From assembly GCF_030814955.1 (NCBI RefSeq), contig NZ_JAUSWB010000005.1, positions 248,001-312,000 on the forward strand: a DNA stretch of 64,000 nt. Direction: 5' to 3'. The notes under the pieces were generated by a model, which worked only from the letters and a program-made list of their open reading frames with translations, did no database searches and was not told where the DNA came from. The position numbers were made by a program, and so were the translations under genes. Positions 49,725 through 58,423 of the stretch are shown here, piece after piece. The stretch comes from Planomicrobium stackebrandtii. GTDB taxonomy: Bacteria; Bacillota; Bacilli; Bacillales_A; Planococcaceae. The first letter of the stretch is position 1. Each line of letters begins with the position of its first letter.

Positions 49725-50465
49725 ATGAATCAAAACAGCGTTGATACGGATAGTCCTGTATTGCTGTATGAGCAGATAAAGTCGGGCATCAAGGCATGGA
49801 TCAAAACCAACAACCTGAAAGCGGGAGACAAGATTCCAAACGAATCCGAGCTGTGTGGAATTTTTGACGTCAGCCGCATCACCATACGCCGGGCCATTAA
49901 GGAACTGGGCGAAGAAGGCGTCATCGAAGTGATTCGCGGCAAAGGCACGTTTGTCCGGGCTTCTAAAAAAGACCTTCATCTTTTGAATCTGAAAGGCTTT
50001 ACGGAAGGGCTGTCTACAGAGGAAAACAACATCGAAAAAGAGATTTTGCACAAGCGGATCATCACAGACGATGCTGAAGTCTCAAGAGCCTTTGCACATG
50101 AACAAACCGAATTCGTCGAACTCGTCCGCCTCGTCAAAGATGCGGAAGGGCCGTTCAGCATAGACTTTGCCTATTTGCCGGTGAATATATATCCCGGCAT
50201 TTATGACCTGCTCGATGACAGTGTCTCTACTTTTGCATTGATCCGTGAAAAGTATAAGATCCCCTTCACAAAAGTGAAAAAAGAGATTGAATACGTCCAC
50301 CCCCCAGCAGAGCTTTGCAAACACCTAGGAATTAATAAAACTTCACCCGTCATCCTGGTGAAGAAGATCATTTATTGCCCGGATGGGTCGCCCGTCCATT
50401 ACTCCAAGTATTACATGGTCGGCGAACGGGTGAAATTCTATATTGAAGCTGATTATACCGAGTGA
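49725..50465 (+). CDS. frlR: GntR/UTRA regulator of the frl operon
   Basis: HutC-subfamily regulator of 246 residues. The winged helix reads LYEQIKSGIKAWIKTNNLKAGDKIPNESELCGIFDVSRITIRRAIKELGEEGVIEVIRGKGTFV. The C-terminal UTRA ligand domain includes FVELVRLVKDAEGPFSIDFAYLPVNIYPG. AGGGGGGAG precedes the ATG. The likely inducer is a fructosamine 6-phosphate, and the likely operator is the palindrome at 44533-44554 (both inferred). Confidence 0.92.
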   Translation: MNQNSVDTDSPVLLYEQIKSGIKAWIKTNNLKAGDKIPNESELCGIFDVSRITIRRAIKELGEEGVIEVIRGKGTFVRASKKDLHLLNLKGFTEGLSTEENNIEKEILHKRIITDDAEVSRAFAHEQTEFVELVRLVKDAEGPFSIDFAYLPVNIYPGIYDLLDDSVSTFALIREKYKIPFTKVKKEIEYVHPPAELCKHLGINKTSPVILVKKIIYCPDGSPVHYSKYYMVGERVKFYIEADYTE

Positions 50466-50507
50466 CCGAATAGAGTCATCAAGTGATGAGCCAGTTAGAG
50501 CTTACAT

Positions 50508-50543
50508 GAAAAACACCGCAGAAAATTTTCTGCGGTGTTTTTT
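50508..50543 (+). terminator. Terminator after frlR
   Basis: AAAACACCGCAGAAAA pairs with TTTTCTGCGGTGTTTT, followed by further T. It also faces the convergent small gene at 50548. Confidence 0.92.
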
Positions 50544-50547
50544 CTAT

Positions 50548-50724
50548 TCAATGGCTATGAATCTGGTTCTTTTGTTTCTTGTGCAGTCCATAAAAGAATG
50601 CCGCAATGGCCAAGGATGCGATAAAGGCACCGATTGTAATTTCATCTGGAAACAGGAACGACAAAATCAAAAAAACCACGCCGACAACTATCATCACAAT
50701 CGACAACAGCAGATTTGCACTCAT
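50548..50724 (-). CDS. Small two-helix membrane protein (58 residues)
   Basis: Two hydrophobic segments (residues about 4-24 and 30-48) and a basic, His-rich tail (HKKQKNQIHSH). ATG 50724 has GGAGGGA upstream; the longer frame to 50802 has none. The pattern suits a small bacillary membrane protein. No family recognised. Confidence 0.7.
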   Translation of the reverse strand: MSANLLLSIVMIVVGVVFLILSFLFPDEITIGAFIASLAIAAFFYGLHKKQKNQIHSH

Positions 50725-50866
50725 GGATTTTCCCTCCGTTCTATTCTGGATCTTCCTCACATGTTGACTCTTCTTTTTTTGAACAATAAAGAGCAGGACC
50801 AAAAATCTATGTCATAATAACATTATACATTAATTGAATTATTAGTAAATTGGAGGGGGAAGTGGG

Positions 50867-51082
50867 ATGGAATCGAGAAAGAATGCTAAGGAAACCAGAG
50901 AACGCCTCAGACAAAATGAGTTGAAACGCAATCCTGGAGGCTCTGCGCGTGATGGATTTGATAACAGCGCCGGAAACGGCAACGTCACAGACATTGCGGG
51001 CGACATGGGTTGGAAAGGCATGGTCTTATTAATTCTTGTGCTATTTTTAGGCTATGTCATTTACCAATTCTTTTTTAATTAA
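50867..51082 (+). CDS. Small membrane protein, DUF6366-like
   Basis: A 71-residue protein with a charged N-terminal half (KETRERLRQNELKRNPGGSARDGFDNSAGNGNVTDIAGDMGWKG) and one C-terminal membrane helix. The motif ELKRNPxGSxxDGF...GNxxDxxGxMGWKG recalls the DUF6366 family of Bacillales (from memory). GGAGGGGG precedes the ATG. It may form an operon with the gene at 51107. Confidence 0.75.
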   Translation: MESRKNAKETRERLRQNELKRNPGGSARDGFDNSAGNGNVTDIAGDMGWKGMVLLILVLFLGYVIYQFFFN

Positions 51083-51106
51083 AGAGGTCTTCAAGGAGGA
51101 CGTAGC

Positions 51107-51514
51107 ATGTTTTGGTTGAAAGTTGGATTGGGCATCATAATTTTATATGTATTGATTAGGTTGGTAAAGTTCTTTTTAAGAAAACTATTTAACATTGAGG
51201 AAGAAAAACGGGAGTGGTTTTCTTACAACCATATCAACAAGACTCATAAGAAAGTTGATTGGTTTATTAGAACTTTGGCGCTGGTGGCGCAGATGACGTT
51301 TTTATATTGGGTTATTTTTGAGGAGTATCCCATACTATTTTTTCTCGTGCCAATGTTTCTGGTGGTAATCGCGGACTTTAGCGTTAGGGCATTTTTTGAG
51401 TGGAAATACTCGGACAACCCCAAGCAGGCGATCCTGACAATTGGAGAAATGGTGGTTTTTGTAGCCATGCTGGCCGTAACCTTTCAGTTTGATTTGCTTA
51501 ACCTAGGATATTAA
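51107..51514 (+). CDS. Membrane protein, DUF4181-like
   Basis: A 135-residue protein with about four hydrophobic segments. The motif EEEKREWFSYNHINKTHKKVDWFIR between helices 1 and 2 resembles DUF4181. AAGGAGGA lies 6 nt before the ATG. It is 24 bp after the DUF6366-like gene. Function unknown. Confidence 0.75.
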   Translation: MFWLKVGLGIIILYVLIRLVKFFLRKLFNIEEEKREWFSYNHINKTHKKVDWFIRTLALVAQMTFLYWVIFEEYPILFFLVPMFLVVIADFSVRAFFEWKYSDNPKQAILTIGEMVVFVAMLAVTFQFDLLNLGY

Positions 51515-51531
51515 AAGATCATTTATCGATA

Positions 51532-51578
51532 AGAATCGTGGAGGCGCTGGATGACAGCCTCTATGGTTCTATTTTTAG
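51532..51578 (+). terminator. Terminator after the DUF4181-like gene
   Basis: AGAATCGTGGAGGC (51532-51545) pairs with GCCTCTATGGTTCT (51557-51570) with two mismatches, followed by ATTTTT. Confidence 0.7.
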
Positions 51579-51600
51579 TATACCAAAATCTGCATTCCGT

Positions 51601-52167
51601 TTAGTTATCCGGTAGTCTCATTGGGTAAAGGTCCTCTCCATTTTCATCATAAAGCGTGATGTGCGGAAGGAAAGTGTTTTTCAGATTGCCGGGCAGCTTT
51701 TCATAGACTAAGAAGTTCTCTTCTTTTGGGAGAGTAAAAGTGAAGCTGAAATTCCGGTCATTGGACTCCGCTTTGATGTGATCAATTTCCAATCCTTGAT
51801 TTTTGCCAGTTACTAATCCATATGTTCCTTTATTCGTTTTAAGATCACTAAAAGATACTAAATCTGTTCCCCATCCAGATTGGTTAATCTTGAATTTTCC
51901 GTTCCAGCCTTTGATCAAATGCGCGTAGCCGACATTGCGGTCGGGCGTTTCAAAAAACACAACATGGGAGCTTGTATCGTCTAACTGCACCATATCAAGC
52001 GTCGTAAACTCGAATTCGACATCTTCTCCTCTGCTTTGCCAATCTGTCAGCTCCTTATGAATAGCCGCTTCCTCATTTTGAATTACATATTGACTCATAT
52101 AAAAGAACATACAGCCCAATCCGATAACCCCGAGCAGTAAAGCAGCGTACACTAGCTTTTTTGTCAT
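51601..52167 (-). CDS. Membrane-anchored hypothetical protein (188 residues)
   Basis: One N-terminal membrane helix (residues about 5-25), then an exported domain of about 160 residues with alternating strands and helices. Motifs such as HVVFFETPDRNVGYAHLIKGWNGKFKI recall small Bacillus surface proteins of unknown role. GGAGG precedes ATG 52167. It lies 32 bp after the 52200 gene on the same strand, probably in one operon. Confidence 0.75.
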   Translation of the reverse strand: MTKKLVYAALLLGVIGLGCMFFYMSQYVIQNEEAAIHKELTDWQSRGEDVEFEFTTLDMVQLDDTSSHVVFFETPDRNVGYAHLIKGWNGKFKINQSGWGTDLVSFSDLKTNKGTYGLVTGKNQGLEIDHIKAESNDRNFSFTFTLPKEENFLVYEKLPGNLKNTFLPHITLYDENGEDLYPMRLPDN

Positions 52168-52199
52168 CCTTTTATCCTCCAGCGTTTATTATTAAAAAA

Positions 52200-52625
52200 C
52201 TATCGTGCAGACATCTGTTGCGATAAATAGTTGAAATCATTTTCTTTTAAAGCAGGAAGCTCTTTAGCGCTATGTAGCTTAGTTAACAGTGTTTGAACAT
52301 ATGTAGAAATGGCGAGCATATCATAGGGGAAATTAAAATCGAATTCTTCTTTGACTCTCAGTATGTCCATCACGTAAGAGCAATTGTATTTCATTCCGAG
52401 AAGATCATTGTTAAAACTTATCACATCCTCATAACTGGAATCTGACAGGTCAAAATCAGAGATTAAATAGATAGAAACTTTATTTCCATCTTGCGAGTTT
52501 GCTGGCCATCTTTCATCGATATATAACAAAAATGCTGCTTTGTCGGTATCACTCATTTCAATTTGGAAAAATTCAATTTCGTTCAATCTAAGCAGTCTTT
52601 TAAATCTGGTTTTTGATGTTGTCAT
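52200..52625 (-). CDS. Hypothetical cytosolic protein (141 residues)
   Basis: Acidic 141-residue protein with no signal or membrane helix and no recognised family. Visible segments are FFQIEMSDTDKAAFLLYIDERWP and KVSIYLISDFDLSDSSYEDVISFNND. GGAGGAGAG precedes ATG 52625. It is first in a two-gene minus-strand unit with the membrane-anchored protein at 51601. Confidence 0.7.
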   Translation of the reverse strand: MTTSKTRFKRLLRLNEIEFFQIEMSDTDKAAFLLYIDERWPANSQDGNKVSIYLISDFDLSDSSYEDVISFNNDLLGMKYNCSYVMDILRVKEEFDFNFPYDMLAISTYVQTLLTKLHSAKELPALKENDFNYLSQQMSAR

Positions 52626-52846
52626 CCTTTTCTCTCCTCCAATCTCCTCGAGTTCAAAATGCTTGTTGTTACTATACTAATAAATCCCAATAAAGTTTCA
52701 TGATTTTACCAGTTCTCTCAATTTTAACGCTTTTTTTAAGATGAACTCAGTGGGGCTTCCATAGATAACCTTTCTAAAATTTAGCAGGCGTTGGATATTG
52801 CGATAGAAGTGAAAGATTCAATCTGGAGACGCGAAATCAAAACTAA

Positions 52847-52898
52847 AGTATCAATAAAACCGTTAATTCGCAGCCGAATTAGCGGTCTTATTGATGCT
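52847..52898. terminator. Long bidirectional hairpin
   Basis: The 24-nt arm at 52847-52870 pairs with 52875-52898, with only G-T substitutions interrupting it. It lies in the gene-free 52626-53149 stretch between divergently oriented genes, so it is not placed to terminate either neighbour. I see no gene in the rest of that stretch. Confidence 0.5.
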
Positions 52899-53149
52899 TT
52901 CATATCAAGCTTCCTAATTTAAATCGTGCCTTTTTAACAAATGAATGAACAGCCCTTTCAACTATAAAACGACCGCTGATTCAGTTGTTAGTTCTAGTTA
53001 AAAAGAAGAAGTTCTTTTGCAGTAATATATAATTGTAAATTAATTGTAAGAAAAGTGAATCTATTCGAAGCTTCATTCGTATTACTATTATGAACACATT
53101 TATCGTGCGAAACGTCGAAGATTTTTTAAAATTATAAGGGGGGAATTTT

Positions 53150-53779
53150 ATGTGTTTTTCTAAAACAAGCGAACCCGTCTTTATGAAAAAAGCTGTCGGT
53201 ATTCTGTATTTGATTTTCGCTATTTTATTGATTGTGGGTTGTTCAGCTAACGGTACCGCAGAGGGCACTGGAGCAGAAGCGGAAGAGACAGTCGATGAAA
53301 GTGAACAAGCGATCCGTGCTGTTATCGAAAAGGAATTCAATGGGCCGGACGAGAAATATAAAGAATTACTCGATACAGCTATGAAAGCTCAAATTTCAGA
53401 CAAATATATGGATGATTATGAAGCCTATCTGGAATCACCTGAATATCAAGCACTAATGAGCTATGTGGAAGAAACTTATGCATCCTATTTTACAGAGAAC
53501 GGGTACGATACTTTCATAAATACATCCGCTTTTATGTATGCTGGTTTTGATTCCGATTATGAATTAAACACTTCTGCTATTGACATCGCTCAAAGCGAAA
53601 ACGAAAAAACGCTATACAATTTCACTTTCCAAGTAGAGTACAAGGATGAAAACGGTGAATCCAATCAATTCGATTTCGAAGGAAGTGCAATTGCCCCTGA
53701 AGAAGGGAAGATCGGGAAGATAGAATATTTGGATGGGTATGAGGACGGCCTGCTTGAAGAATTGAGAAGCAATGAATAG
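53150..53779 (+). CDS. Lipoprotein of unknown function (209 residues)
   Basis: The signal segment AVGILYLIFAILLIVGC gives a lipidation Cys at residue 31. AAGGGGGGAA precedes the ATG at 53150; an in-frame ATG at 53183 would give a more typical 20-residue signal but has no site. The mature domain begins with an acidic linker, then an alpha/beta region (EQAIRAVIEKEFNGPDEKYKELLDTAMKAQISDKYMDDYEAYLESPEY) seen in small bacillary lipoproteins of unknown role. Confidence 0.8.
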   Translation: MCFSKTSEPVFMKKAVGILYLIFAILLIVGCSANGTAEGTGAEAEETVDESEQAIRAVIEKEFNGPDEKYKELLDTAMKAQISDKYMDDYEAYLESPEYQALMSYVEETYASYFTENGYDTFINTSAFMYAGFDSDYELNTSAIDIAQSENEKTLYNFTFQVEYKDENGESNQFDFEGSAIAPEEGKIGKIEYLDGYEDGLLEELRSNE

Positions 53780-53790
53780 AAACAGTCTTT

Positions 53791-53822
53791 ATGAACGCTG
53801 CCTTCGGGTGGCGTTTTTTTAC
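53791..53822 (+). terminator. Terminator after lipoprotein gene
   Basis: AACGCTGCC-TTCG-GGTGGCGTT (two G-T pairs) followed by six T. Confidence 0.8.
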
Positions 53823-53854
53823 GTTTAAAATAATCGATATGGAGGGGCTGCATA

Positions 53855-53918
53855 AGAAAAAATAGCACCCCGATCCGCAGATTTCAGGTTTGGAAACCTT
53901 GCGAATCGGAGTGCTATT
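53855..53918 (-). terminator. Terminator of the MFS exporter gene
   Basis: On the minus strand AATAGCACTCCGATTCGC pairs with GCGGATCGGGGTGCTATT (53918-53861) and runs into TTTTTT. Confidence 0.85.
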
Positions 53919-53951
53919 GTATGGTTTAGAGTGCTAGTTAAGGGTTTTGCG

Positions 53952-55361
53952 TTATTTCGCAATGGCACGGTTGTTTTTGATAAACAAGGATCCGATCAAG
54001 CCAATAGCTGCAGCTGCCAACACCGCGTAGAACGCGTGATGGGTGCCGAAGGCCAGAAACTCAGCGGGATTGCCTGCGCCAAAGTCTGCAATGTAGTTTT
54101 CTTGGCCAGCTGTGAATAAGGTGATTGCGATTGCCGTACCTGCAGCTCCTGCCAATTGAGTTAGGGTATTCATAGCGGCTGAACCATCTGCGTACAACTC
54201 TGGCGGCAGTTGATTCATCGCGTGAGTCTGTGCGGGCATAATCGTCATGGAAATACCCAGGAACAAAATGCACAGAGCGGCAATAATTTGCCATACCGGA
54301 GTTGTCGCTGACAAAATCAGAAGGAAAACGACAGCTGCAACGGTTACGAGTGCAAAACCGGCACGGGTAAAGATGCGGGCGCCCACCCGGTCAAAGTTGG
54401 ATCCAACGATCGGCGCCATGATGATGTTGATCAAGTTCGCCGGCAGCATCAACAAACCTGCGGCAATCGACGTATAAGCCAGTACACTCTTCAAGTAAAT
54501 CGGAATCAGGATCGCCACCGAAAGAATGACGAACAAGGTCAAGAACATCAGCACAGTTCCAAGTGTGAACATCGGGTATTTGAAAACGCGCAAGTTGACC
54601 ATTGGCTGCGGCATCTTCAGCTGGCGGCTGATGAACAGCAGCAAGGCGATCACACCTGCAAGCAATGGAGCCCAAACAGTCGGTTCGCTAAAGGCTGTTT
54701 CTGCCAAAGTCGCCAAGGAAAAGATGATTCCTCCAAAAGCGATCGTTGATAATAGGAGCGAGACGACGTCAATTTTCGGTTTGGTGATATCCGAGACGTT
54801 CTCGGTCTTTAACGCACCGATTAACAACAGGACATTTAACGCGACCATCATAAAGAAAATGTAATGCCAGCTGCTGGCATTGATGATCAATCCGCTTAAC
54901 GTAGGTCCAAGAGCGGGACCTGCGGTGATGACCAACCCGACAATGCCCATCACCGAGCCGCGTTTTTGGATCGGGAAGATTAAGAGAATGACACTAAACA
55001 TTAACGGCAGGAAGATGCCGGTTCCGATCGCTTGGACCAAACGGCCGACCAGCAAGAAAGAAAAACTCGGTGCCAGCGCGGCAAGCAATGCGCCGAGGGA
55101 AGAAATGAGCAATGCCGAAACAATCAGCTGGCGCGTCGTAAACCAGCGGACCAGGTAAGCTGACAACGGCACCAAGATGGCCAATACCAGTAAATAGCCG
55201 GTCGTTAGCCACTGGGCAGTCCCTGCGGTGATAGCGAAGTCTTCCATGATGTTGGTCAACGCCATGTTTAATGCAGTTTCACCAAATAACCCAATAAAAG
55301 AGCCAATCATTAAAATAGCGGCCATCGTTTTTGGTCTTTTTACTTGTACATGAGATTTCAT
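53952..55361 (-). CDS. MFS multidrug exporter, DHA2 (EmrB/QacA) family
   Basis: Fourteen-helix major facilitator of 469 residues. TM1 motif D1 region is LFGETALNMALTNIMEDFAI, followed by TAQWLTTGYLLVLAILVPLSAYLVRWFTTRQL (motif A/B region) and RLVQAIGTGIFLPLMFSVILLIFP and GPALGPTLSGLI (antiporter motif C). It exports drugs or other hydrophobic compounds by proton antiport. AGAAAGAAG lies upstream of ATG 55361. No adjacent regulator gene is seen. From 55362 to 55752 no gene is supported. Confidence 0.92.
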   Translation of the reverse strand: MKSHVQVKRPKTMAAILMIGSFIGLFGETALNMALTNIMEDFAITAGTAQWLTTGYLLVLAILVPLSAYLVRWFTTRQLIVSALLISSLGALLAALAPSFSFLLVGRLVQAIGTGIFLPLMFSVILLIFPIQKRGSVMGIVGLVITAGPALGPTLSGLIINASSWHYIFFMMVALNVLLLIGALKTENVSDITKPKIDVVSLLLSTIAFGGIIFSLATLAETAFSEPTVWAPLLAGVIALLLFISRQLKMPQPMVNLRVFKYPMFTLGTVLMFLTLFVILSVAILIPIYLKSVLAYTSIAAGLLMLPANLINIIMAPIVGSNFDRVGARIFTRAGFALVTVAAVVFLLILSATTPVWQIIAALCILFLGISMTIMPAQTHAMNQLPPELYADGSAAMNTLTQLAGAAGTAIAITLFTAGQENYIADFGAGNPAEFLAFGTHHAFYAVLAAAAIGLIGSLFIKNNRAIAK

Positions 55362-55752
55362 AACGCAACTTCTTTCTATCTATAGTTTTAGATTCTATTT
55401 GCTACTATAGCAAAAATTCTTTTAAAAACTCAATATAATTCGAAGGGCTGGAAGAGAGGCCCGCCACAGCTTTGACATATTATCTGCGAATAAAAGCTTA
55501 TAAATTGCATGTGAAAATACGCACAATATGTTGTCGGGAATGAAAACGCTTAGAACAGATCCTTTAGAAGAGAATCTAGTTTGGAAATCGTCGGAATAAC
55601 CAGCTGCAGCAAGGGTTAGCGCCATTTCTAAGGGGTGTGCTACCACTTTTCGAAAAATCTCAATAGTTTTATTGGGAAATAAAGCAAAAAAAACACAAAA
55701 GATTTAATTGAAAAATAAAAATTTCTAAATGTCAGCGTTGAATAAGAACGAA

Positions 55753-55792
55753 AAAAACACAAACGACTTTGCAGAGTCGTTTGTGCTTTTTA
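55753..55792. terminator. Terminator hairpin beside the ACR3-like gene
   Basis: CACAAACGACT at 55759 pairs with AGTCGTTTGTG ending at 55785. On the minus strand it is followed by TTTTTTTT, terminating the ACR3-like gene that ends at 55790. Confidence 0.88.
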
Positions 55793-56734
55793 AGTCAGGG
55801 TGCGTTTCCGAAGACTCAGCAAAACTTGTGTGGCAACAGCAAGAACCGGCAATTCAAGCAAAGGGCCGATCACTAACGTTAAGGCAATAAGCGGCTGATT
55901 GGGAAATGCGGTCAGCGCGATGGCCAGTGCGATAGGAGAGTTTCTCGCCAGTGTCGTGAGATTCAGACTGGCTGTGTCTTCATAAGAAAACTTCATAAGT
56001 CCTCCCGCCTTTTGGCCGACAATGAAATTTATCACGAAAAACAGCAGGATAGGCACAAGAAGGTGCCACAGCAAGTCCAGGTTATTCAGCAGCAGATCGC
56101 CTTGGGAAGCGAACATGGCCGCGATGGCCAAGCTAAGAAACACGACTGGCAGCGCACTCCATTTGGCTGTTGAAGGCCAAGTCCGGTTTTTAGCGAGCAC
56201 TTTTGTAGCAATTGCCAACAATAAAGGAAGGAGCAGCACAGCAACAACGCTTTCCAGCAAAAACGAAAGCTCAATCACGCCCGCAGTACCTCCGAACAGC
56301 AGGAGGTAGAACGGCAATAGAATAATTTGCAGAATCAAGTTCACGGGCAGGATCGCCGTCGACAACGCCAAGTTGCCTTTAGCGATTCCGGTGAAGACCA
56401 AATACCAGTCTGTGCACGGCGTCACCAGCAGCATGATAAAGCCGATATAAAGAGCTGGCTGGTCTCCCAGAAACAGCGAAGCCAAGAACCAGGCAAGAAG
56501 CGGCGTCCACACAAAATTCATCAGCAGCGTCACCGAAGAAAATCGGATATTGCCAAAAGCTTGCTTCGCCTTTTGGAGCGGAATCTGCAAAAAGGTCAGA
56601 TAGAGCATCACTAGGAGGAGTGGAATAATAACGTGTTCGGCGTTTGTCCGGATTGCTTCGATTTGTCCGGCGCCGATTCCGATAACGGCCGCCAGCAAAA
56701 TTAGCACTGTATATAGTTTTTCAAATAAGCTCAT
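55790..56734 (-). CDS. ACR3-like arsenite permease / BASS-superfamily transporter
   Basis: Ten-helix transporter of 314 residues. The segment MLLVTPCTDWYLVFTGIAKGNLALSTAILPVNLILQI carries the conserved Cys in TPCTDW that defines ACR3-type arsenite efflux proteins, and FSYEDTASLNLTTLARNSPIALAIA is the second signature. Start set at ATG 56734 with AGGTGA upstream, rather than the longer frame to 56785. No arsR or arsC gene is adjacent, so another anion remains possible. Confidence 0.85.
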   Translation of the reverse strand: MSLFEKLYTVLILLAAVIGIGAGQIEAIRTNAEHVIIPLLLVMLYLTFLQIPLQKAKQAFGNIRFSSVTLLMNFVWTPLLAWFLASLFLGDQPALYIGFIMLLVTPCTDWYLVFTGIAKGNLALSTAILPVNLILQIILLPFYLLLFGGTAGVIELSFLLESVVAVLLLPLLLAIATKVLAKNRTWPSTAKWSALPVVFLSLAIAAMFASQGDLLLNNLDLLWHLLVPILLFFVINFIVGQKAGGLMKFSYEDTASLNLTTLARNSPIALAIALTAFPNQPLIALTLVIGPLLELPVLAVATQVLLSLRKRTLT

Positions 56735-56886
56735 ATGCAGTTCACCTGACCTAACCGAAATGTTATGTGTTTTTAATCGTAGCATGGCCGGTGAATACTG
56801 AAAAACCAGCGCTAAAATGAACTTGCAAAAAATTGTTTACTCATTTGTTGCATAGATAGATACTGAACTTCAAGAATAACATTTAT

Positions 56887-56904
56887 GGGCATTTTTGGTA
56901 TAAT
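56887..56904 (+). promoter_or_regulatory. Extended -10 promoter candidate
   Basis: TGGTATAAT at 56896-56904 is a TG-n-TATAAT element without a clear -35. It could drive the small-gene group from 57155. The remaining 56735-57154 stretch contains only a 24-bp palindrome (57015-57038, arms TTAATACGAAT) and no gene. Confidence 0.4.
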
Positions 56905-57154
56905 GGAGAGTGGAAATAATAACTTTATTCTTAAGATGGACGAAATTCACGGGGTGGCATGGATGAAGTGTACTAAGATGCTGAACTGGTCAGAAGGTTT
57001 TTGGTGAATGTAACTTAATACGAATTCATTCGTATTAATTAAGAAGAAGGAAAGTTTTCAGCATAGGGCTTTTGCTTACTTGATCACAAAATGTCTTATG
57101 TTTTGTAGAGTGACCTACATAAATCAAAATAGAACAGGGAGAAGGAGGAATTGA

Positions 57155-57247
57155 ATGCTCAACTGGATAGACGTAACACTCACAGTTTTGTTTTTTATTG
57201 TGGTGGTCTTTCTCTTTTCACTTTTGAAAAAGAAAATGACGAGGTGA
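57155..57247 (+). CDS. 30-residue single-helix membrane protein
   Basis: Encodes MLNWIDVTLTVLFFIVVVFL followed by a basic end (FSLLKKKMTR). One transmembrane helix with positive-inside C-terminus. AGAAGGAGGA lies 5 nt before the ATG, an ideal site, and the stop overlaps the ribosome binding site of the next gene, so the two are coupled. Confidence 0.65.
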   Translation: MLNWIDVTLTVLFFIVVVFLFSLLKKKMTR

Positions 57248-57253
57248 TGCAGC

Positions 57254-57487
57254 TTGTATTTAATAGTTTTACGGTCAGTCTTGCTGGTACTGGCGCTATC
57301 TTCAGGTATTGGGTGTATCGTATTGAACATCTACTTGTTCAATAATCCAGGCACTGAAAATGCTCAATTTTTAACGCGCCTTTCCTATGGTCTGCTGATG
57401 ATTCCGATCCCGATAGCATTGGGGCTGGACAAGTTAAGAAATTCGAAGCGTAAAAGCGATAAAAGGAATACGTATCGATCTGATTAG
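57254..57487 (+). CDS. Small two-helix membrane protein (77 residues)
   Basis: TTG start at 57254 with GAGGTGAT at 57241-57248. Two hydrophobic segments (about residues 3-28 and 43-58) and a strongly basic C-terminus (RNSKRKSDKRNTYRSD). It follows the 30-residue gene by 6 bp. No family recognised. Confidence 0.65.
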   Translation: MYLIVLRSVLLVLALSSGIGCIVLNIYLFNNPGTENAQFLTRLSYGLLMIPIPIALGLDKLRNSKRKSDKRNTYRSD

Positions 57488-57548
57488 CAAGAGGGGAAAG
57501 AAATCTCTTAGAAACCAGCATTACTAAACAGAACCGGAGGCGATTCCA

Positions 57549-57722
57549 GTGTTTAACGAAAATCCGAAGTGCTCATTGTGCAACAGGGAAATTGAAGGGG
57601 GCGAGGTCGTGCATGTAAAGATGCGGTACCCCAAAAGAAAAGGATTTACAGAAATTAAAGCTTATCTAAAAAATGAAGGCCGGTTTACTTGCACCGAATG
57701 CGTTGAAAAGAATCAGTCTTGA
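57549..57722 (+). CDS. 57-residue zinc-ribbon protein
   Basis: Starts with GTG at 57549, 8 nt after GGAGG. It encodes a small protein with CSLC at residues 8-11 and CTEC at residues 48-51, separated by a basic, strand-rich middle (VHVKMRYPKRKGFTEIK). The four cysteines predict one structural zinc. A hairpin CAGCGA/TCGCTG with TTTTT follows at about 57755-57784. Function unknown. Confidence 0.7.
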   Translation: MFNENPKCSLCNREIEGGEVVHVKMRYPKRKGFTEIKAYLKNEGRFTCTECVEKNQS

Positions 57723-57871
57723 AGGTTTGAAGCAAATACGCCTAATGTAAAAGCAGCGAGGGATCAGTCTTCGCTGTTTTTACTTTTGTTCTTTTTCGCC
57801 GATCAGCTGAAAATGCAAACTCAGCTATTGCATTTTTTAAAAAAGAGCGTATCATCACTAATTGGATAAAG

Positions 57872-57890
57872 AATATCCATAATGGATATT
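57872..57890 (+). promoter_or_regulatory. 19-bp palindromic operator before the Rrf2 gene
   Basis: AATATCCATAATGGATATT, symmetrical arms of 8 bp around TAA, 27 bp before the Rrf2 start. Likely autoregulatory site covering the promoter. Confidence 0.6.
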
Positions 57891-57916
57891 AAAAGTAGAA
57901 GAAAGAGGTGTTCACG

Positions 57917-58423
57917 ATGCAATTGACCAAAGGGGTAGAGCAAGCCTTATGCATTATCGTCTTGCTTGCCACACAGGAAAGCAGCGCGCCACTCGCTTCA
58001 GATGAAATCAGCAAGCGCTTGGGCGTATCGCCTTCCTATATGAAAAAGATTATTAGAAAATTGGTCGTCCAGGGGATTGCCGTGTCGGTTTCAGGGAATA
58101 ACGGCGGTGTTTCGCTTGCGAAACCCGCAGCGGATATTACCATGCTTGATGTGATTGAAGCGATGGAAGGGCCGATTCAGATGTATCCGGATACGGGGTT
58201 GATCGGACTCGCGTTTCATGACAAGCAATACACCGAAAAAGGGCAGGAGCTTCTCCGCAGCGTCTTTTCGCAAGGAGACCGCTTGCTGATCGAGTATTTT
58301 TCTAAAGTAACAGCAGCAGATCTGTTGAAAGAAGGATTAGGCACGTCGAATTTGCCGACTTTAAACTGGAATCGGGAAACCTTAAGCGACGTAATAGACA
58401 AAGAACGGGATGATGACAAGTGA
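57917..58423 (+). CDS. Rrf2-family transcriptional regulator without cluster cysteines
   Basis: 168-residue regulator. The N-terminal winged helix begins MQLTKGVEQALCIIVLLATQ, with recognition helix VSPSYMKKIIRKLVVQGI and wing SGNNGGVSLAKPAADITMLDVIEAMEG, all typical of Rrf2. The three Cys that bind Fe-S in IscR or NsrR are absent, so it senses something else. ATG 57917 has AAAGAGG at 57902-57908. It overlaps the YhgE/Pip gene and probably represses it, as is common for this pairing in Firmicutes. Confidence 0.92.
   Translation: MQLTKGVEQALCIIVLLATQESSAPLASDEISKRLGVSPSYMKKIIRKLVVQGIAVSVSGNNGGVSLAKPAADITMLDVIEAMEGPIQMYPDTGLIGLAFHDKQYTEKGQELLRSVFSQGDRLLIEYFSKVTAADLLKEGLGTSNLPTLNWNRETLSDVIDKERDDDK

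Noticed and set aside
50548..50802. 84-residue version of the small membrane protein
   Set aside because: The extra N-terminal part lacks a ribosome binding site and is not membrane-like; GGAGGGA supports the start at 50724.
55422..55646. 74-residue minus-strand open frame upstream of the MFS gene
   Set aside because: No good ribosome binding site, low-complexity hydrophobic composition without domain features; probably chance.
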